Shown: one piece after another, positions 8,759 through 17,476 of the stretch
How positions within the stretch are numbered: the stretch's first letter is position 1
How the letters are laid out: each line of letters begins with the position of its first letter
From: JACVRN01 sp036403815
GTDB lineage: Bacteria > Acidobacteriota > Blastocatellia > Pyrinomonadales > Pyrinomonadaceae
DNA: 64,000 bases
Direction: 5' to 3'
Assembly (NCBI GenBank): GCA_036403815.1
Contig: DASWQH010000031.1
Location: 124,001 to 188,000 of the forward strand
The notes under the pieces: model-generated
What the model was told of the DNA's origin: nothing
Database searches by the model: none
Seen by the model: only the letters and a program-made list of their open reading frames with translations
Position numbers and translations under genes: made by a program

Positions 8759-8822
8759 ATGCCGAGCGGTGCTCTACGGAAAATCTTAGCCATTCTTAAG
8801 AGACCCATCTTTCAAAACAGCC

Positions 8823-9488
8823 ATGATTAAAACGCGTAACATAGAGAAATTTTACGAGCACGGCGGGCAGAAGACGTTTGTGCTCAGACAGGTGACGATG
8901 GATGTTAAGGAGGGGGAGTTCGTTTCCATCATGGGGCCTTCGGGTTCCGGGAAATCAACGCTGCTTCACATTCTGGGCATGCATGATAGCCAGTGGACGG
9001 GCGAGTATTACTTCATGGATCAGCCCGTTCATAAGCTGGGAAAGAAAGAGCGCGCCACACTTCACAATCGTTACATAGGCTTCGTCTTTCAGAGCTATCA
9101 CTTGCTGGATCACCTGACGGTTTACGAAAATTTGGAAATCCCGCTCTCCTACAAGGACGTGAAGAAGAATGATCGCCAGTCAATCGTCGCCGATACGCTC
9201 GACCGTTTTCAGATAGTGGGCAAGAAAGACCTCTATCCGAATCAGCTCTCCGGCGGACAGCAGCAGCTTGTAGGCGTCGCTCGCGCCGTCATCATGAATC
9301 CGAAACTGATCCTCGCGGACGAGCCGACCGGAAATCTTCATTCGTCTCAGGGACGCGAGATCATGGAGCTGTTCAAGAGGCTCAATGCCGAAGGCGCTAC
9401 CATCATTCAGGTGACGCACTCGGAAGAGAACGCCTCCTTCGGCAGCCGCGTCATACAGCTCTCCGATGGCTGGGTCATGAAAAATTAA
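8823..9488 (+). CDS. ABC transporter ATP-binding protein (MacB/LolD type), divergent
   Basis: Cytoplasmic ATPase of 221 residues, the normal length for a LolD/MacB-type stand-alone nucleotide-binding domain. Seen: Walker A GPSGSGKST (38-46), Q-loop Gln90, signature LSGGQ (142-146), Walker B LILADE ending at Glu167, and H-loop His199. Two positions are unusual. The D-loop, normally GNLDS, reads GNLHS (His173). The Arg that normally follows the signature (QQQR) is Leu149. The second ATPase at 11834 has the standard residues at both positions, so the two may form a heterodimer with unequal sites; this is inference. No clear ribosome site precedes the ATG. A sigma-54-like box lies 65-80 bases upstream. 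Confidence 0.92.
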   Translation: MIKTRNIEKFYEHGGQKTFVLRQVTMDVKEGEFVSIMGPSGSGKSTLLHILGMHDSQWTGEYYFMDQPVHKLGKKERATLHNRYIGFVFQSYHLLDHLTVYENLEIPLSYKDVKKNDRQSIVADTLDRFQIVGKKDLYPNQLSGGQQQLVGVARAVIMNPKLILADEPTGNLHSSQGREIMELFKRLNAEGATIIQVTHSEENASFGSRVIQLSDGWVMKN

Positions 9489-9505
9489 AGCGAACTGGAG
9501 AAAGT

Positions 9506-9532
9506 AGAACCTTGTAACAACAGGTTCTCTTT
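9506..9532. terminator. Hairpin between convergent genes
   Basis: AGAACCT-TGT and ACAGGTTCT form a stem with one bulge, followed by CTTT. It lies between the ATPase gene ending at 9488 and the minus-strand gene ending at 9552, so it probably serves as the terminator of the ATPase transcript. This would separate the ATPase from the adaptor gene further on. Confidence 0.5.
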
Positions 9533-9551
9533 ATCGGTCGGGCATGATGGA

Positions 9552-10169
9552 TTAATAAGCCCGCCAGGACGCTACTCTATCGCTAGCAAGTTCAATCTCA
9601 AGTTGAGTCGCTGGCGGATCATCCTGGAAGCTTCCGGTGATGTTACCGCGAATGACCGAGCGTGTAGCGTCTACCTTACTCAACGTGAATTCGATGACAA
9701 TAATTTTTGCGCCTGCAACGTACCGGCTTCGATATTCACGGAAAAAGGATTCGGTCTCTGTGATTGGCTTAAGCCAGTTAACGGCTTCAAACGCTTCAAG
9801 ACGCGCTGGCATCATGGAAACTTGCGCCCGCGTCTTAAGTCCTCCTATTCGATTTAAGGCTGCCAATGCGGCTGCAAAGCGCGGATGGACTTGTGAAATC
9901 GCTATGATTGTCGCTTCATCAAATTTGATGCCGGATTTAGCGTGTGCTGCCCCTTCGCATTTCTGGCCTGTTCCGCAGGGCTGGTCGAGGATGTAGGTTT
10001 GCTCATAGAGCATCTGGCAGGTGCATCCGCCTTTGGGAGCGCCAGTGCATACGAAAATCCGGCCTGTCGGTTTACATTGGACATACTGTGCCACAGCCTC
10101 CGATTCGAAAAGCGCGAAAACAGAGAGTACCGCTATTAATAAACTCAATCTTTTTAGTCGGTCTTTCAT
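9552..10169 (-). CDS. Secreted Cys-rich hypothetical protein
   Basis: Protein of 205 residues with a clear Sec signal peptide (MKDRLKRLSLLIAVLSVFALFESEAVA, cleavage likely after AVA) and no lipobox Cys, so it is probably periplasmic or secreted. The mature N-terminus has six Cys within about 45 residues (VQC, FVCTG, GGCTC, QPCGTG, QKCEG), which could form disulfides. The remainder looks globular. The start has GGAG eight bases upstream on its own strand. It is transcribed against the ATPase and adaptor genes on either side. I do not recognise a family. Confidence 0.65.
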   Translation of the reverse strand: MKDRLKRLSLLIAVLSVFALFESEAVAQYVQCKPTGRIFVCTGAPKGGCTCQMLYEQTYILDQPCGTGQKCEGAAHAKSGIKFDEATIIAISQVHPRFAAALAALNRIGGLKTRAQVSMMPARLEAFEAVNWLKPITETESFFREYRSRYVAGAKIIVIEFTLSKVDATRSVIRGNITGSFQDDPPATQLEIELASDRVASWRAY

Positions 10170-10318
10170 CTGTCATTTCTCCGGTTCTAAGTGTTAAGGA
10201 TTGAGGGAAATATCAGAGGCGCAGGTCGAAAATATAGCTCTGCTCTTATACAAGTGTCAAGATGTAACGTTACTCAATGTATTGATAATGGCTAAAGCTT
10301 TTATGACATAAATAGAAC

Positions 10319-10356
10319 TTCCCGATTTCGGAAAGCATTTTCCCAAAAGTGGGGAA
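10319..10356 (+). promoter_or_regulatory. Paired dyads, candidate enhancer for an NtrC-type activator
   Basis: Two similar dyads: TTCC-N7-GGAA at 10319-10333 (centre 10326) and TTCCC-N7-GGGAA at 10340-10356 (centre 10348). The centres are 22 bp apart, close to two helical turns, which places both on the same DNA face. They lie roughly 131 and 109 bases upstream of the start predicted from the -24/-12 promoter at 10431. This is the classical geometry of NtrC-family upstream activating sites. Binding is inferred. Confidence 0.5.
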
Positions 10357-10430
10357 TCAAAGCCTTATTGTCGAAACTAGATTTTGGCTTAACTGGTTTT
10401 GTATAGGTATTTAACTTTATATCTAGTCGG

Positions 10431-10446
10431 TGGCACGCGGCTCGCT
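10431..10446 (+). promoter_or_regulatory. Sigma-54 promoter of the adaptor gene
   Basis: TGGCACG at 10431-10437, four bases, then TCGCT at 10442-10446. The invariant GG and GC are exactly ten bases apart. The consensus is TGGCACG-N4-TTGCW, so one core base differs (C for the first T pair position). The predicted start is near 10457, directly before the GGAG ribosome site (10458-10461) of the gene at 10469, giving a very short leader. A NtrC-family activator is encoded at 47451. Confidence 0.65.
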
Positions 10447-10468
10447 CTGAGGGTTGCGGAGTAGAGTT

Positions 10469-11725
10469 ATGGACATCCCTCGCCAACCAGCGAAAAAACG
10501 GAAAAAGAATTTCAAGCGCATAGCTCTGGTGTTGCTCGTCATCGCCGGGGTTGCGCTGGTCACGTACGGCGTGTCGCGGCTGAAGCCTGCCGCGCCGAGC
10601 GTTGACCGTGCAACCGTCTGGGTTGATACGGTCAAGCGCGGGCCTATGCTCAGACAGGTGCGCGGCCCCGGCACGCTTGTGCCCGAAGAGGTACGCGTGG
10701 TCGCCGCCGCCACCGAAGGCAGAGTCGAGCGCATTCTGGTTCAACCCGGAACTGAAGTCACAGCCGGAACAGTTCTGCTTGAGCTGGTCAACCCGACCAT
10801 CGCGCAGGAATCGGTTGATGCGGAGTTTGCACAGCGCGCGGGCGAGGCCGATTACAACACCCTCAAGGTCAAGCTCGAAAGCGACAAGATGACGCAGCAG
10901 TCTACGGTCGCCACCGTGCGCGCCGAATACCAGCAGGCCAAGCTCCAGTACGACACGGACGCGCAGCTTGCACGCGACGGTCTGATTCCGACCCTCAACC
11001 TGAAGCTCTCAAAGGTCAGAGCCGACGATTTGGAGAATCGTTACAAGGTAGAGCAGCAGCGCCTGGAGGTCATGGCGCGCTCTGCCAAAGCGCAGCTCGC
11101 CGCGCAGGAAGCGCGTATTGCGCAGATGCGTGCGCTCGCCCAACTCAGGCAAACCCAGGCCGGAACGCTCAAAGTCCTTGCGGGCACAAACGGAGTGCTG
11201 CAACAGATGCAGGTCGAAGTCGGCCAGCAGGTTCAGCCCGGCACAAATTTAGCGCGCGTGGTCGAGCCGCAGCGCCTCAAGGCCGAGCTAAAGATAGCGG
11301 AAACGCAGGCCAAAGACATCACGCTCGGACAGAAGGCCGAGATTGATACCAGAAACGGCATCATCCCCGGCCACGTCATGCGTATTGATCCGGCGGCGCA
11401 GCAGGGAACGGTCACAGTTGATGTGGCGCTGGATAGCGAGCTGCCGCAGGGCGCACGACCAGACTTGAGCATCGACGGCACAATCGAGCTTGAGCGTCTG
11501 GCAGATGTCATCTACATGGGACGACCCGCCTTCGGACAGGCGCAAAGCACCGTGGGAATTTTCAAACTCGACAGCAGCGGAAAAGAGGCTGTACGCGTCA
11601 ACGTACGTATGGGGCGCAGCTCCGTCAGCACTGTAGAAATTCTTGAAGGCTTACAACCGGGCGATCAGGTGATCCTCTCCGACACGTCGCAGTGGGACGC
11701 CTACAATCGCATTCGATTGAACTGA
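10469..11725 (+). CDS. MacA/HlyD-type periplasmic adaptor (membrane fusion) protein
   Basis: Adaptor protein of 418 residues linking an inner-membrane ABC transporter to the periplasm or outer membrane. Visible order: basic N-terminus with KKRKKN; one membrane anchor (about residues 17-36); first half of a lipoyl/barrel-sandwich domain (VVAAATEGRVERILVQPGTEVTAGTVLLEL); a long helical hairpin rich in Gln/Ala (about 110-215); second lipoyl half (TNGVLQQMQVEVGQQVQPGTNLARV); beta-barrel domain; and a C-terminal domain ending in LQPGDQVILSD. The ATG at 10469 was chosen over a TTG at 10454 because GGAG lies seven bases before it. It is followed after an inverted repeat by an ATPase gene and the permease array, so it is the likely shared adaptor of those transporters. 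Confidence 0.9.
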   Translation: MDIPRQPAKKRKKNFKRIALVLLVIAGVALVTYGVSRLKPAAPSVDRATVWVDTVKRGPMLRQVRGPGTLVPEEVRVVAAATEGRVERILVQPGTEVTAGTVLLELVNPTIAQESVDAEFAQRAGEADYNTLKVKLESDKMTQQSTVATVRAEYQQAKLQYDTDAQLARDGLIPTLNLKLSKVRADDLENRYKVEQQRLEVMARSAKAQLAAQEARIAQMRALAQLRQTQAGTLKVLAGTNGVLQQMQVEVGQQVQPGTNLARVVEPQRLKAELKIAETQAKDITLGQKAEIDTRNGIIPGHVMRIDPAAQQGTVTVDVALDSELPQGARPDLSIDGTIELERLADVIYMGRPAFGQAQSTVGIFKLDSSGKEAVRVNVRMGRSSVSTVEILEGLQPGDQVILSDTSQWDAYNRIRLN

Positions 11726-11730
11726 AAAAA

Positions 11731-11821
11731 CGGGTGTCAGGTGTCAGGTGCCGGGTGATGGTAAAAAGAGAATCAAGCGCTCTTTCTTTACCCGACACCC
11801 GGCATCCGATACCCGACACCC
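11731..11821. repeat. Imperfect inverted repeat of GGGTGTC units
   Basis: Left arm about 11732-11761 and right arm 11790-11821 pair with several mismatches. Both are built of units such as GGGTGTCAGGTGTCAGG. It fills the 108-base gap between the adaptor and ATPase genes and ends just before the ATPase ribosome site (GGAG at 11824). It may cause partial termination or protect the mRNA. Confidence 0.7.
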
Positions 11822-11833
11822 CTGGAGAAAATA

Positions 11834-12541
11834 ATGAGTCAATCCGGCCAACCACTAATTCACCTTGAGGGTGTGACGAAAGTCTTTTACACGGACGAGG
11901 TGGAGACGCACGCTCTGGCGGGCACGCACCTTGATATTAATAAGGGCGAGTACGTTTCCATCACAGGCCCTTCGGGTTGCGGTAAATCAACCTTGCTTTC
12001 CATCCTGGGGCTTCTGGATTCCCCGTCCGACGGCACCTACGTCCTGAACAACAAGCTCGTCTCCGATCTTTCCCTCTCGGAACGCGCGCGCATACGCAAC
12101 AAAGAGGTGGGCTTCATCTTTCAGAGCTTCAACCTCATAGGCGATTTGACGGTTTACGAGAACGTCGAGCTGCCGCTCACATATCGCGGCATGAGCGCGT
12201 CAGATCGTCGTAAGCGCGTCGGCGATGCGCTTGAGAAAGTCGGGATGGCGCATAGAGCGAAGCACCTGCCGAGCCAGCTATCGGGCGGTCAGCAGCAGCG
12301 CGTGGCCGTGGCGCGCGCGGTCGCGGGCGAGCCTTCCATCCTGCTCGCTGACGAGCCGACCGGAAATCTGGATTCCACCAACGGCGAAGCCGTGATGGAA
12401 CTCCTGCGCGATCTTCATCGCAACGGCGCAACCATCTGCATGGTCACGCACGACCCGCGCTATGCGCGCTACGCAGACCGCGCCATACATCTTTTCGACG
12501 GGCGCGTCGTCAAGGAAGAAGAGAGTCTTGAGGTAGCTTAA
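11834..12541 (+). CDS. ABC transporter ATP-binding protein (MacB/LolD type)
   Basis: Cytoplasmic ATPase of 235 residues. Walker A is GPSGCGKST (45-53), the Q-loop is in GFIFQSFNL, the signature with its tail is LSGGQQQRVAVARA, Walker B with D-loop is ILLADEPTGNLDS, and the H-loop is MVTHDPRYA; all consensus residues are present. The ATG has GGAG seven bases upstream. It ends 60 bases before P1 of the permease array, the arrangement expected for an ATPase that energises those permeases (which have no ATPase domain of their own). It resembles the ATPase at 8823 over its length but lacks that protein's D-loop change. Confidence 0.95.
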   Translation: MSQSGQPLIHLEGVTKVFYTDEVETHALAGTHLDINKGEYVSITGPSGCGKSTLLSILGLLDSPSDGTYVLNNKLVSDLSLSERARIRNKEVGFIFQSFNLIGDLTVYENVELPLTYRGMSASDRRKRVGDALEKVGMAHRAKHLPSQLSGGQQQRVAVARAVAGEPSILLADEPTGNLDSTNGEAVMELLRDLHRNGATICMVTHDPRYARYADRAIHLFDGRVVKEEESLEVA

Positions 12542-12601
12542 AGCGCCGCCGGAAATTTCATAGGAAAAGCCGAAACGCTTGAGCTTCATGGAGGTAGCGT
12601 G

Positions 12602-15022
12602 ATGGATACACTATGGCAAGACCTGCGTTACAGCTTTCGTATGTTGTGGAAGTCGCCCGGCTTCACAGTGATTGCAATCCTCGCTCTGGCTCTGGGCATA
12701 GGCGCTAACACGGCCATCTTCTCGGTCGTCAATGCTGTTCTGCTCAAGCCTTTGCCCTACAAAGACCCGAACCGTCTTGCCATTCTCTGGGAAAAGGCTG
12801 CGACGCAGGATACGTCCGTCGCTTATCAGAACTTTCAGGACTGGCGCGAACAGAACCAGAGCTTTGAAGAGATAACAGCCTTTCGCCGCGACAGCTTCAA
12901 CCTCGTCGGCGCGGGCGAGCCTGAGCGGCTTGCGGGACGCCTGGCTTCGGCCAGCTTCTTCAAAACGTTCGGCGCAAAGCTCTTCAAGGGAACAGATTTC
13001 CCAGAGGCTGAAGATCGCGTCGGAGGGCAGAAGGTAGTCATCCTCGGCTACGGCTTCTGGCAAAGACGCTTCGGCAGCGACGAGAGTATTGTCGGAAAAC
13101 AACTCAGCTTAAACAATCAGAGCTATACGGTCATAGGCATCACCGCGCCCGATTTTCGTTTTGGCTCGGACACGGACATCTATGTGCTCTTAGGTCAGAG
13201 CGACGATAAGTGTTTTAAGTCTCGCGGCTGCCATCCGGGCATCTACGTCGTCGGTCGTCTGAAGCCCGGAGTCTCACTTGAACAGGGACGCGCAGACATG
13301 GATGCCATCATGGGGCGGCTCGGCCAGCAGTATCCGGACACGAACACAGACCGCCACATCCACATCGAATCGCTTTACGACAACACGGTTTCTGATGTGC
13401 GGCCAGCGCTCTTCGTGTTGCTGGGCGCGGTTGGCTTCGTGCTTTTAATCGCCTGCGCGAATGTAGCGAATCTACTGCTGGCGCGCTCCGCAGTTCGCCA
13501 GAAAGAGATAGCAATTCGCACTGCTTTAGGCGCAAGCCGCTGGCGTATCGTTCGACAGCTTCTGACGGAATCGGTCGTGCTGGGAATTTTCGGCGGCGCT
13601 ATAGGATTGCTGCTCGCGCTCTGGTGGACTGATGCTCTGAAGTCACTTGTTCCCGGAAACATCCCACGAATCACGGAAGCCGGAATAGACCTGCGCGTGC
13701 TCGGCTTTACAGTCTTGGTTTCACTTCTCACGGGAATCATCTTCGGACTTATCCCTGCGCTGCAAGTCTCCAAGCCAGACCTCAACGAAGCGCTCAAAGA
13801 GGGCGACCGTGGCTCGACCGGCAGCCGTCATCGTGTGCGAAGCCTTCTGGTCGTCAGCGAGATTGCCATCGCGCTCGTGCTTTTAATCGGCGCTGGCCTG
13901 ATGGTCAAGAGCCTCTGGCGTTTGCAGAGCGTGAGCACCGGATTCGAGACGCGAAACCTGCTGACGATGCAGCTCTCTTACACTGTGCGCCCCGGCGAAA
14001 TAGAACGTGCGCGCAGCTTCTTCACAGAGCTTGAAGAGAAAATCAAAGCGACCCCCGGCGTCGAAGCGGTCTCTTTCTCCAACGGGCTTCCATTCTTAGG
14101 AGCAGCCGAGGATAGCGTCTGGGTGAAGGGGCGTCCCAAAGCAAAGCCTACGGACGAGATGATGGCTGTTCAGTACCTGGTCACTCCCGATTACTTTCGC
14201 ACGCTCGGCATAGAGTTGAAGAAGGGGCGATTAATCAACGAACAGGATAGGGCGGGCAGCCCGCTTGTAGTCCTCGTTGACGAATCATTCGCGCAGAAAT
14301 ATTTCCCCGGCGAAGACCCCATCGGACAGTCTCTGGACATGGGGCATGATGCGCCATCGTTTCAGATAGTCGGCATCGTCGGGCACGTCAAGCATTACGG
14401 GCTGGATGGAGAAGTCCCAGTAGACCCACAGTACTACATCCCGTTTCGACAGGTGCCGGACGACTATTTCCCGCGCGTCGTCAACCGCATGTCCCTGTCA
14501 GTTCGCACCACCGGCGATCCCCTTAAAGTAGTCCCGGCAATTCGTCAGCAGGTGCTCTCGACGGATCAGAACCAGCCAGTCTACAACGCGCGCTCTATGG
14601 AGCAGGTCATAGCCGAATCCATAGCCTCGCGCCGCTTCGCCATGCTGCTCCTGACCATCTTCGCAGGCGTGGCTCTGCTGCTGGCATCCGTGGGCATCTA
14701 CGGCGTGATGTCTTATTCCGTCACACAGCGCACGCACGAGATAGGCATACGCATGGCCTTGGGCGCAAGCGCGCTGGACGTTCTCAAGATGGTAGTCGGT
14801 CAGGGAATGCTGCTCGTGCTGATTGGTGTGGTCTGCGGGCTACTGGGCGCGTTTGGTGTGACGCGCGTGATGTCCAGCCTGCTCTTCGGTGTGAGCGCGA
14901 CTGACCCGTGGACGTTCGTAGGCATTTCGCTACTGCTGGCGCTGGTTGCCTTCCTGGCCTGCTATGTGCCTGCACGACGCGCAACACGCGTAGACCCCAT
15001 GACGGCACTTCGTTACGAGTGA
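12602..15022 (+). CDS. ADOP permease P1
   Basis: First of fourteen tandem ADOP permeases; 806 residues. The plan seen here is: short cytoplasmic start MDTLWQDLRYSFRMLWKSPG; span 1 (about 22-44); periplasmic MacB_PCD-like domain (50-265); spans 2-4 of the first FtsX domain (267-290, 326-342, 366-387); span 5 (414-437); second periplasmic domain (440-675); spans 6-8 of the second FtsX domain (679-706, 735-756, 770-790); tail PARRATRVDPMTALRYE. Eight spans and no ATPase domain make it a fused pair of MacB/LolC-like halves. Special to P1: a Cys pair in the first periplasmic domain (DDKCFKSRGC). GGAGG at 12590 sits seven bases before the chosen ATG; an in-frame GTG directly precedes it. Substrate unknown. 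Confidence 0.95.
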   Translation: MDTLWQDLRYSFRMLWKSPGFTVIAILALALGIGANTAIFSVVNAVLLKPLPYKDPNRLAILWEKAATQDTSVAYQNFQDWREQNQSFEEITAFRRDSFNLVGAGEPERLAGRLASASFFKTFGAKLFKGTDFPEAEDRVGGQKVVILGYGFWQRRFGSDESIVGKQLSLNNQSYTVIGITAPDFRFGSDTDIYVLLGQSDDKCFKSRGCHPGIYVVGRLKPGVSLEQGRADMDAIMGRLGQQYPDTNTDRHIHIESLYDNTVSDVRPALFVLLGAVGFVLLIACANVANLLLARSAVRQKEIAIRTALGASRWRIVRQLLTESVVLGIFGGAIGLLLALWWTDALKSLVPGNIPRITEAGIDLRVLGFTVLVSLLTGIIFGLIPALQVSKPDLNEALKEGDRGSTGSRHRVRSLLVVSEIAIALVLLIGAGLMVKSLWRLQSVSTGFETRNLLTMQLSYTVRPGEIERARSFFTELEEKIKATPGVEAVSFSNGLPFLGAAEDSVWVKGRPKAKPTDEMMAVQYLVTPDYFRTLGIELKKGRLINEQDRAGSPLVVLVDESFAQKYFPGEDPIGQSLDMGHDAPSFQIVGIVGHVKHYGLDGEVPVDPQYYIPFRQVPDDYFPRVVNRMSLSVRTTGDPLKVVPAIRQQVLSTDQNQPVYNARSMEQVIAESIASRRFAMLLLTIFAGVALLLASVGIYGVMSYSVTQRTHEIGIRMALGASALDVLKMVVGQGMLLVLIGVVCGLLGAFGVTRVMSSLLFGVSATDPWTFVGISLLLALVAFLACYVPARRATRVDPMTALRYE

Positions 15023-15033
15023 GGAAGGGTGAG

Positions 15034-17466
15034 ATGGGAAACTTAATGCAAGACCTGCGCTACGGCGCGCGTATGCTAGCCAAAAGCCCCGGCTTTACGG
15101 CTGTGATAGTGCTCGCTCTGGCTCTGGGCATAGGAGCCAACACGGCCATCTTCTCGGTCGTCAACGCGGTGCTCCTGAGACCGCTGCCGTTTGACCAGCC
15201 GGAGCAGTTGATGATGGTCTGGGGGGCATCAAGAAATAACGGCACTACTAACATAGTGCTTTCCGTCCCGGACATTCAGGACTTGCGGCAGCAGAGCCAG
15301 ACCCTCGAATACATCGCTCCTTATAATGGCTCCGGCACGACGCTCTCTAACGGAGAGGATTCCGAACGCGTCTTCGGAGCCATCGTCCCCGCAGACATCT
15401 TCCCACTCTTGCGCACCAAGCCTCTGATGGGGCGCGTCTTCACCAGAGAAGAAGATGTGCCGGGCGGCCCTTCTGTCGTCGTGATTAGCCAGAGCTTGTG
15501 GCAGCGCGCCTTTGGCTCCGACCCTGCGATTGTAGGGAAACAGATTAAGCTCGGCGGCAGAGACACGACGGTTGTGGGCGTCATGCCTGAGAGTTTCAGA
15601 TTCCCCGTTCAAAGAGAACAGCGTACGGAATACTGGGAGCCTATCTCGGCTTCGCCCAGCTACATTGCGGCGAAGGATAAACGCGATACTCGCAGCCTCA
15701 GAGTCCTGGCGCGGCTCAAGCCGGGCGTCACGATGGCACAGGCGAACCAGGAGCTGGAGGCCATCTCGCGCCGCCTCGAAGAGCAATATCCTGACTCGAA
15801 CACGGGATTAAGTTTAAGCCTCACGCCGCTGCATGAAGACCTCGTCGGACAGGTTCGACCCGCTTTGCTCATCATCCTCGGCGCGGTTGGCTTCGTGCTG
15901 CTGATTGCGTGCGCCAACGTCGCTAACCTTCTGTTGGCACGCGCCGCATCAAGACACAAAGAGATTGCCATACGCACGGCGCTCGGTGCGGGGCGCTGGC
16001 GAATCATTCGACAACTTCTGACGGAGAGCCTGTTGCTGGCCGTGATGGGAGGCGGACTGGGATTACTGCTTGCGACGTGGGGGCTTGACCTGCTCGTCGC
16101 GGCAAGCCCGTCCGACCTCCCGCGCGTGAGCGAGATTGCATTGGACGCGCGTGTGCTCGGCTTCACCATCGCGGTCTCGGTTCTCACAGGTCTTCTGTTC
16201 GGGCTGGCACCGGCGCTGCAAGCCTCAAAGCTGGACTTAAACGAATCGCTCAAAGAAGGAAGTCGCGGCTCGACCGAGGGCCTCAGACGCAACCGTGTGC
16301 GTGGCCTGCTTGTCATCGCTGAAGTTGCGCTCTCGCTGGTGCTGCTCATCGGTGCCGGACTCTTAATCAGAAGCTTCGTCACCTTGCTCAATACCAGCCC
16401 CGGCTTCGATGCGCAGACGATTCTCACGGTGGACGTTCCTTTATCAAGGTCTAGATACCCGGATGCGGAGCGGCAGGCGGCATTTGTGCAGCAGGCCATA
16501 CAGCGTACAAGCGAAGTGCCCGGAGTGGCTTCGGTCGCCGCCGTCAACCTTCTTCCTTTGAGCGGCGACGGCAGGCAGTCAACCTTCACCGTCGAAGGCC
16601 GTCCAGTCCCTGACGGGCAGGAGCCTGACGCAGAGGCCAGCACCGTCACCCCTGACTATTTCCGCACGATGGGCATTCCAATCCTTCGTGGCCGCACCTT
16701 CAACGAGGGGGACAAAAGGGATACGCCGTGGGTTGTGATTATCAGCGAGACTCTGGCACGCAAAAATTTCCCCAATGAAGACCCCATAGGCAAGAGATTG
16801 TTGATTGACGATTCGCGCCCGCCGTTCGAGATAGTCGGCATCGTCGGCGATGTGCGCCACGAAAAGCTTGAGACGGAAACTTACCCTGAATACTACCGCT
16901 CGTTTTACCAGTCGCCGGAACGCAGCGTGAATCTGGTGGTGCGCGCCGCAACGCCCACAGACCCCGCAAGCCTTCAGATGGGCGTGCGTAATGCCGTCAA
17001 ACAGGTGGACAAGGAACAGATCGTCTGGGAAATGAAGACTATGGAGCAGTGGCGTGCGGAGAGTGTCGCACGCAGGCGCTTCAACATGATGCTGCTCGGT
17101 CTGTTTGCTTCGCTGGCTCTCTTGCTGGCGGCGGTCGGCATCTACGGCCTGATGAGCTACACGGTCACACAGCGCACGCATGAGATAGGCATACGCATAG
17201 CCCTGGGAGCGCAAACACGCGATGTCGTCAAGATGGTGGTCGGACAGGGGATGACGCTCGCGCTCATAGGCGTGGGCGTAGGATTGCTGGCCGCTTTCGC
17301 CGTGACGCGTGTGATGGCAAGCCTGCTCTACGGAGTAACGGCCACGGATGCCCTGACCTTTGGCGCAGTATCGCTCCTGTTAATCATGCTGGCACTGCTG
17401 GCCTGCCTGATACCTGCGCGACGCGCAACGCGTGTAGACCCTATGACTGCGCTCAGATACGAGTAA
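15034..17466 (+). CDS. ADOP permease P2
   Basis: 810 residues, starting MGNLMQDLRYGARML. It begins 11 bases after the P1 stop; its ribosome site (GAGGAAGGG, 15021-15029) overlaps that stop, so P1 and P2 are translationally linked. An in-frame start at 14908 would overlap P1 and was rejected. The first periplasmic domain (VWGASRNNGTTNIVLSVPD) carries an extra segment with YIAAKDKRDTRSLR not obvious in its neighbours. The stretch around LLAAVGIYGLMSYTVTQRT is nearly the same as in P5, also at DNA level, though other parts differ. Tail consensus. Confidence 0.95.
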   Translation: MGNLMQDLRYGARMLAKSPGFTAVIVLALALGIGANTAIFSVVNAVLLRPLPFDQPEQLMMVWGASRNNGTTNIVLSVPDIQDLRQQSQTLEYIAPYNGSGTTLSNGEDSERVFGAIVPADIFPLLRTKPLMGRVFTREEDVPGGPSVVVISQSLWQRAFGSDPAIVGKQIKLGGRDTTVVGVMPESFRFPVQREQRTEYWEPISASPSYIAAKDKRDTRSLRVLARLKPGVTMAQANQELEAISRRLEEQYPDSNTGLSLSLTPLHEDLVGQVRPALLIILGAVGFVLLIACANVANLLLARAASRHKEIAIRTALGAGRWRIIRQLLTESLLLAVMGGGLGLLLATWGLDLLVAASPSDLPRVSEIALDARVLGFTIAVSVLTGLLFGLAPALQASKLDLNESLKEGSRGSTEGLRRNRVRGLLVIAEVALSLVLLIGAGLLIRSFVTLLNTSPGFDAQTILTVDVPLSRSRYPDAERQAAFVQQAIQRTSEVPGVASVAAVNLLPLSGDGRQSTFTVEGRPVPDGQEPDAEASTVTPDYFRTMGIPILRGRTFNEGDKRDTPWVVIISETLARKNFPNEDPIGKRLLIDDSRPPFEIVGIVGDVRHEKLETETYPEYYRSFYQSPERSVNLVVRAATPTDPASLQMGVRNAVKQVDKEQIVWEMKTMEQWRAESVARRRFNMMLLGLFASLALLLAAVGIYGLMSYTVTQRTHEIGIRIALGAQTRDVVKMVVGQGMTLALIGVGVGLLAAFAVTRVMASLLYGVTATDALTFGAVSLLLIMLALLACLIPARRATRVDPMTALRYE

Positions 17467-17476
17467 GGAGGAAATC

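Noticed and set aside
14908..15033. N-terminal extension of P2 overlapping P1
   Set aside because: The ATG at 15034 has a ribosome site and gives the conserved MGNLMQDLRYG start; the same logic removes the extensions of P9 and P11.
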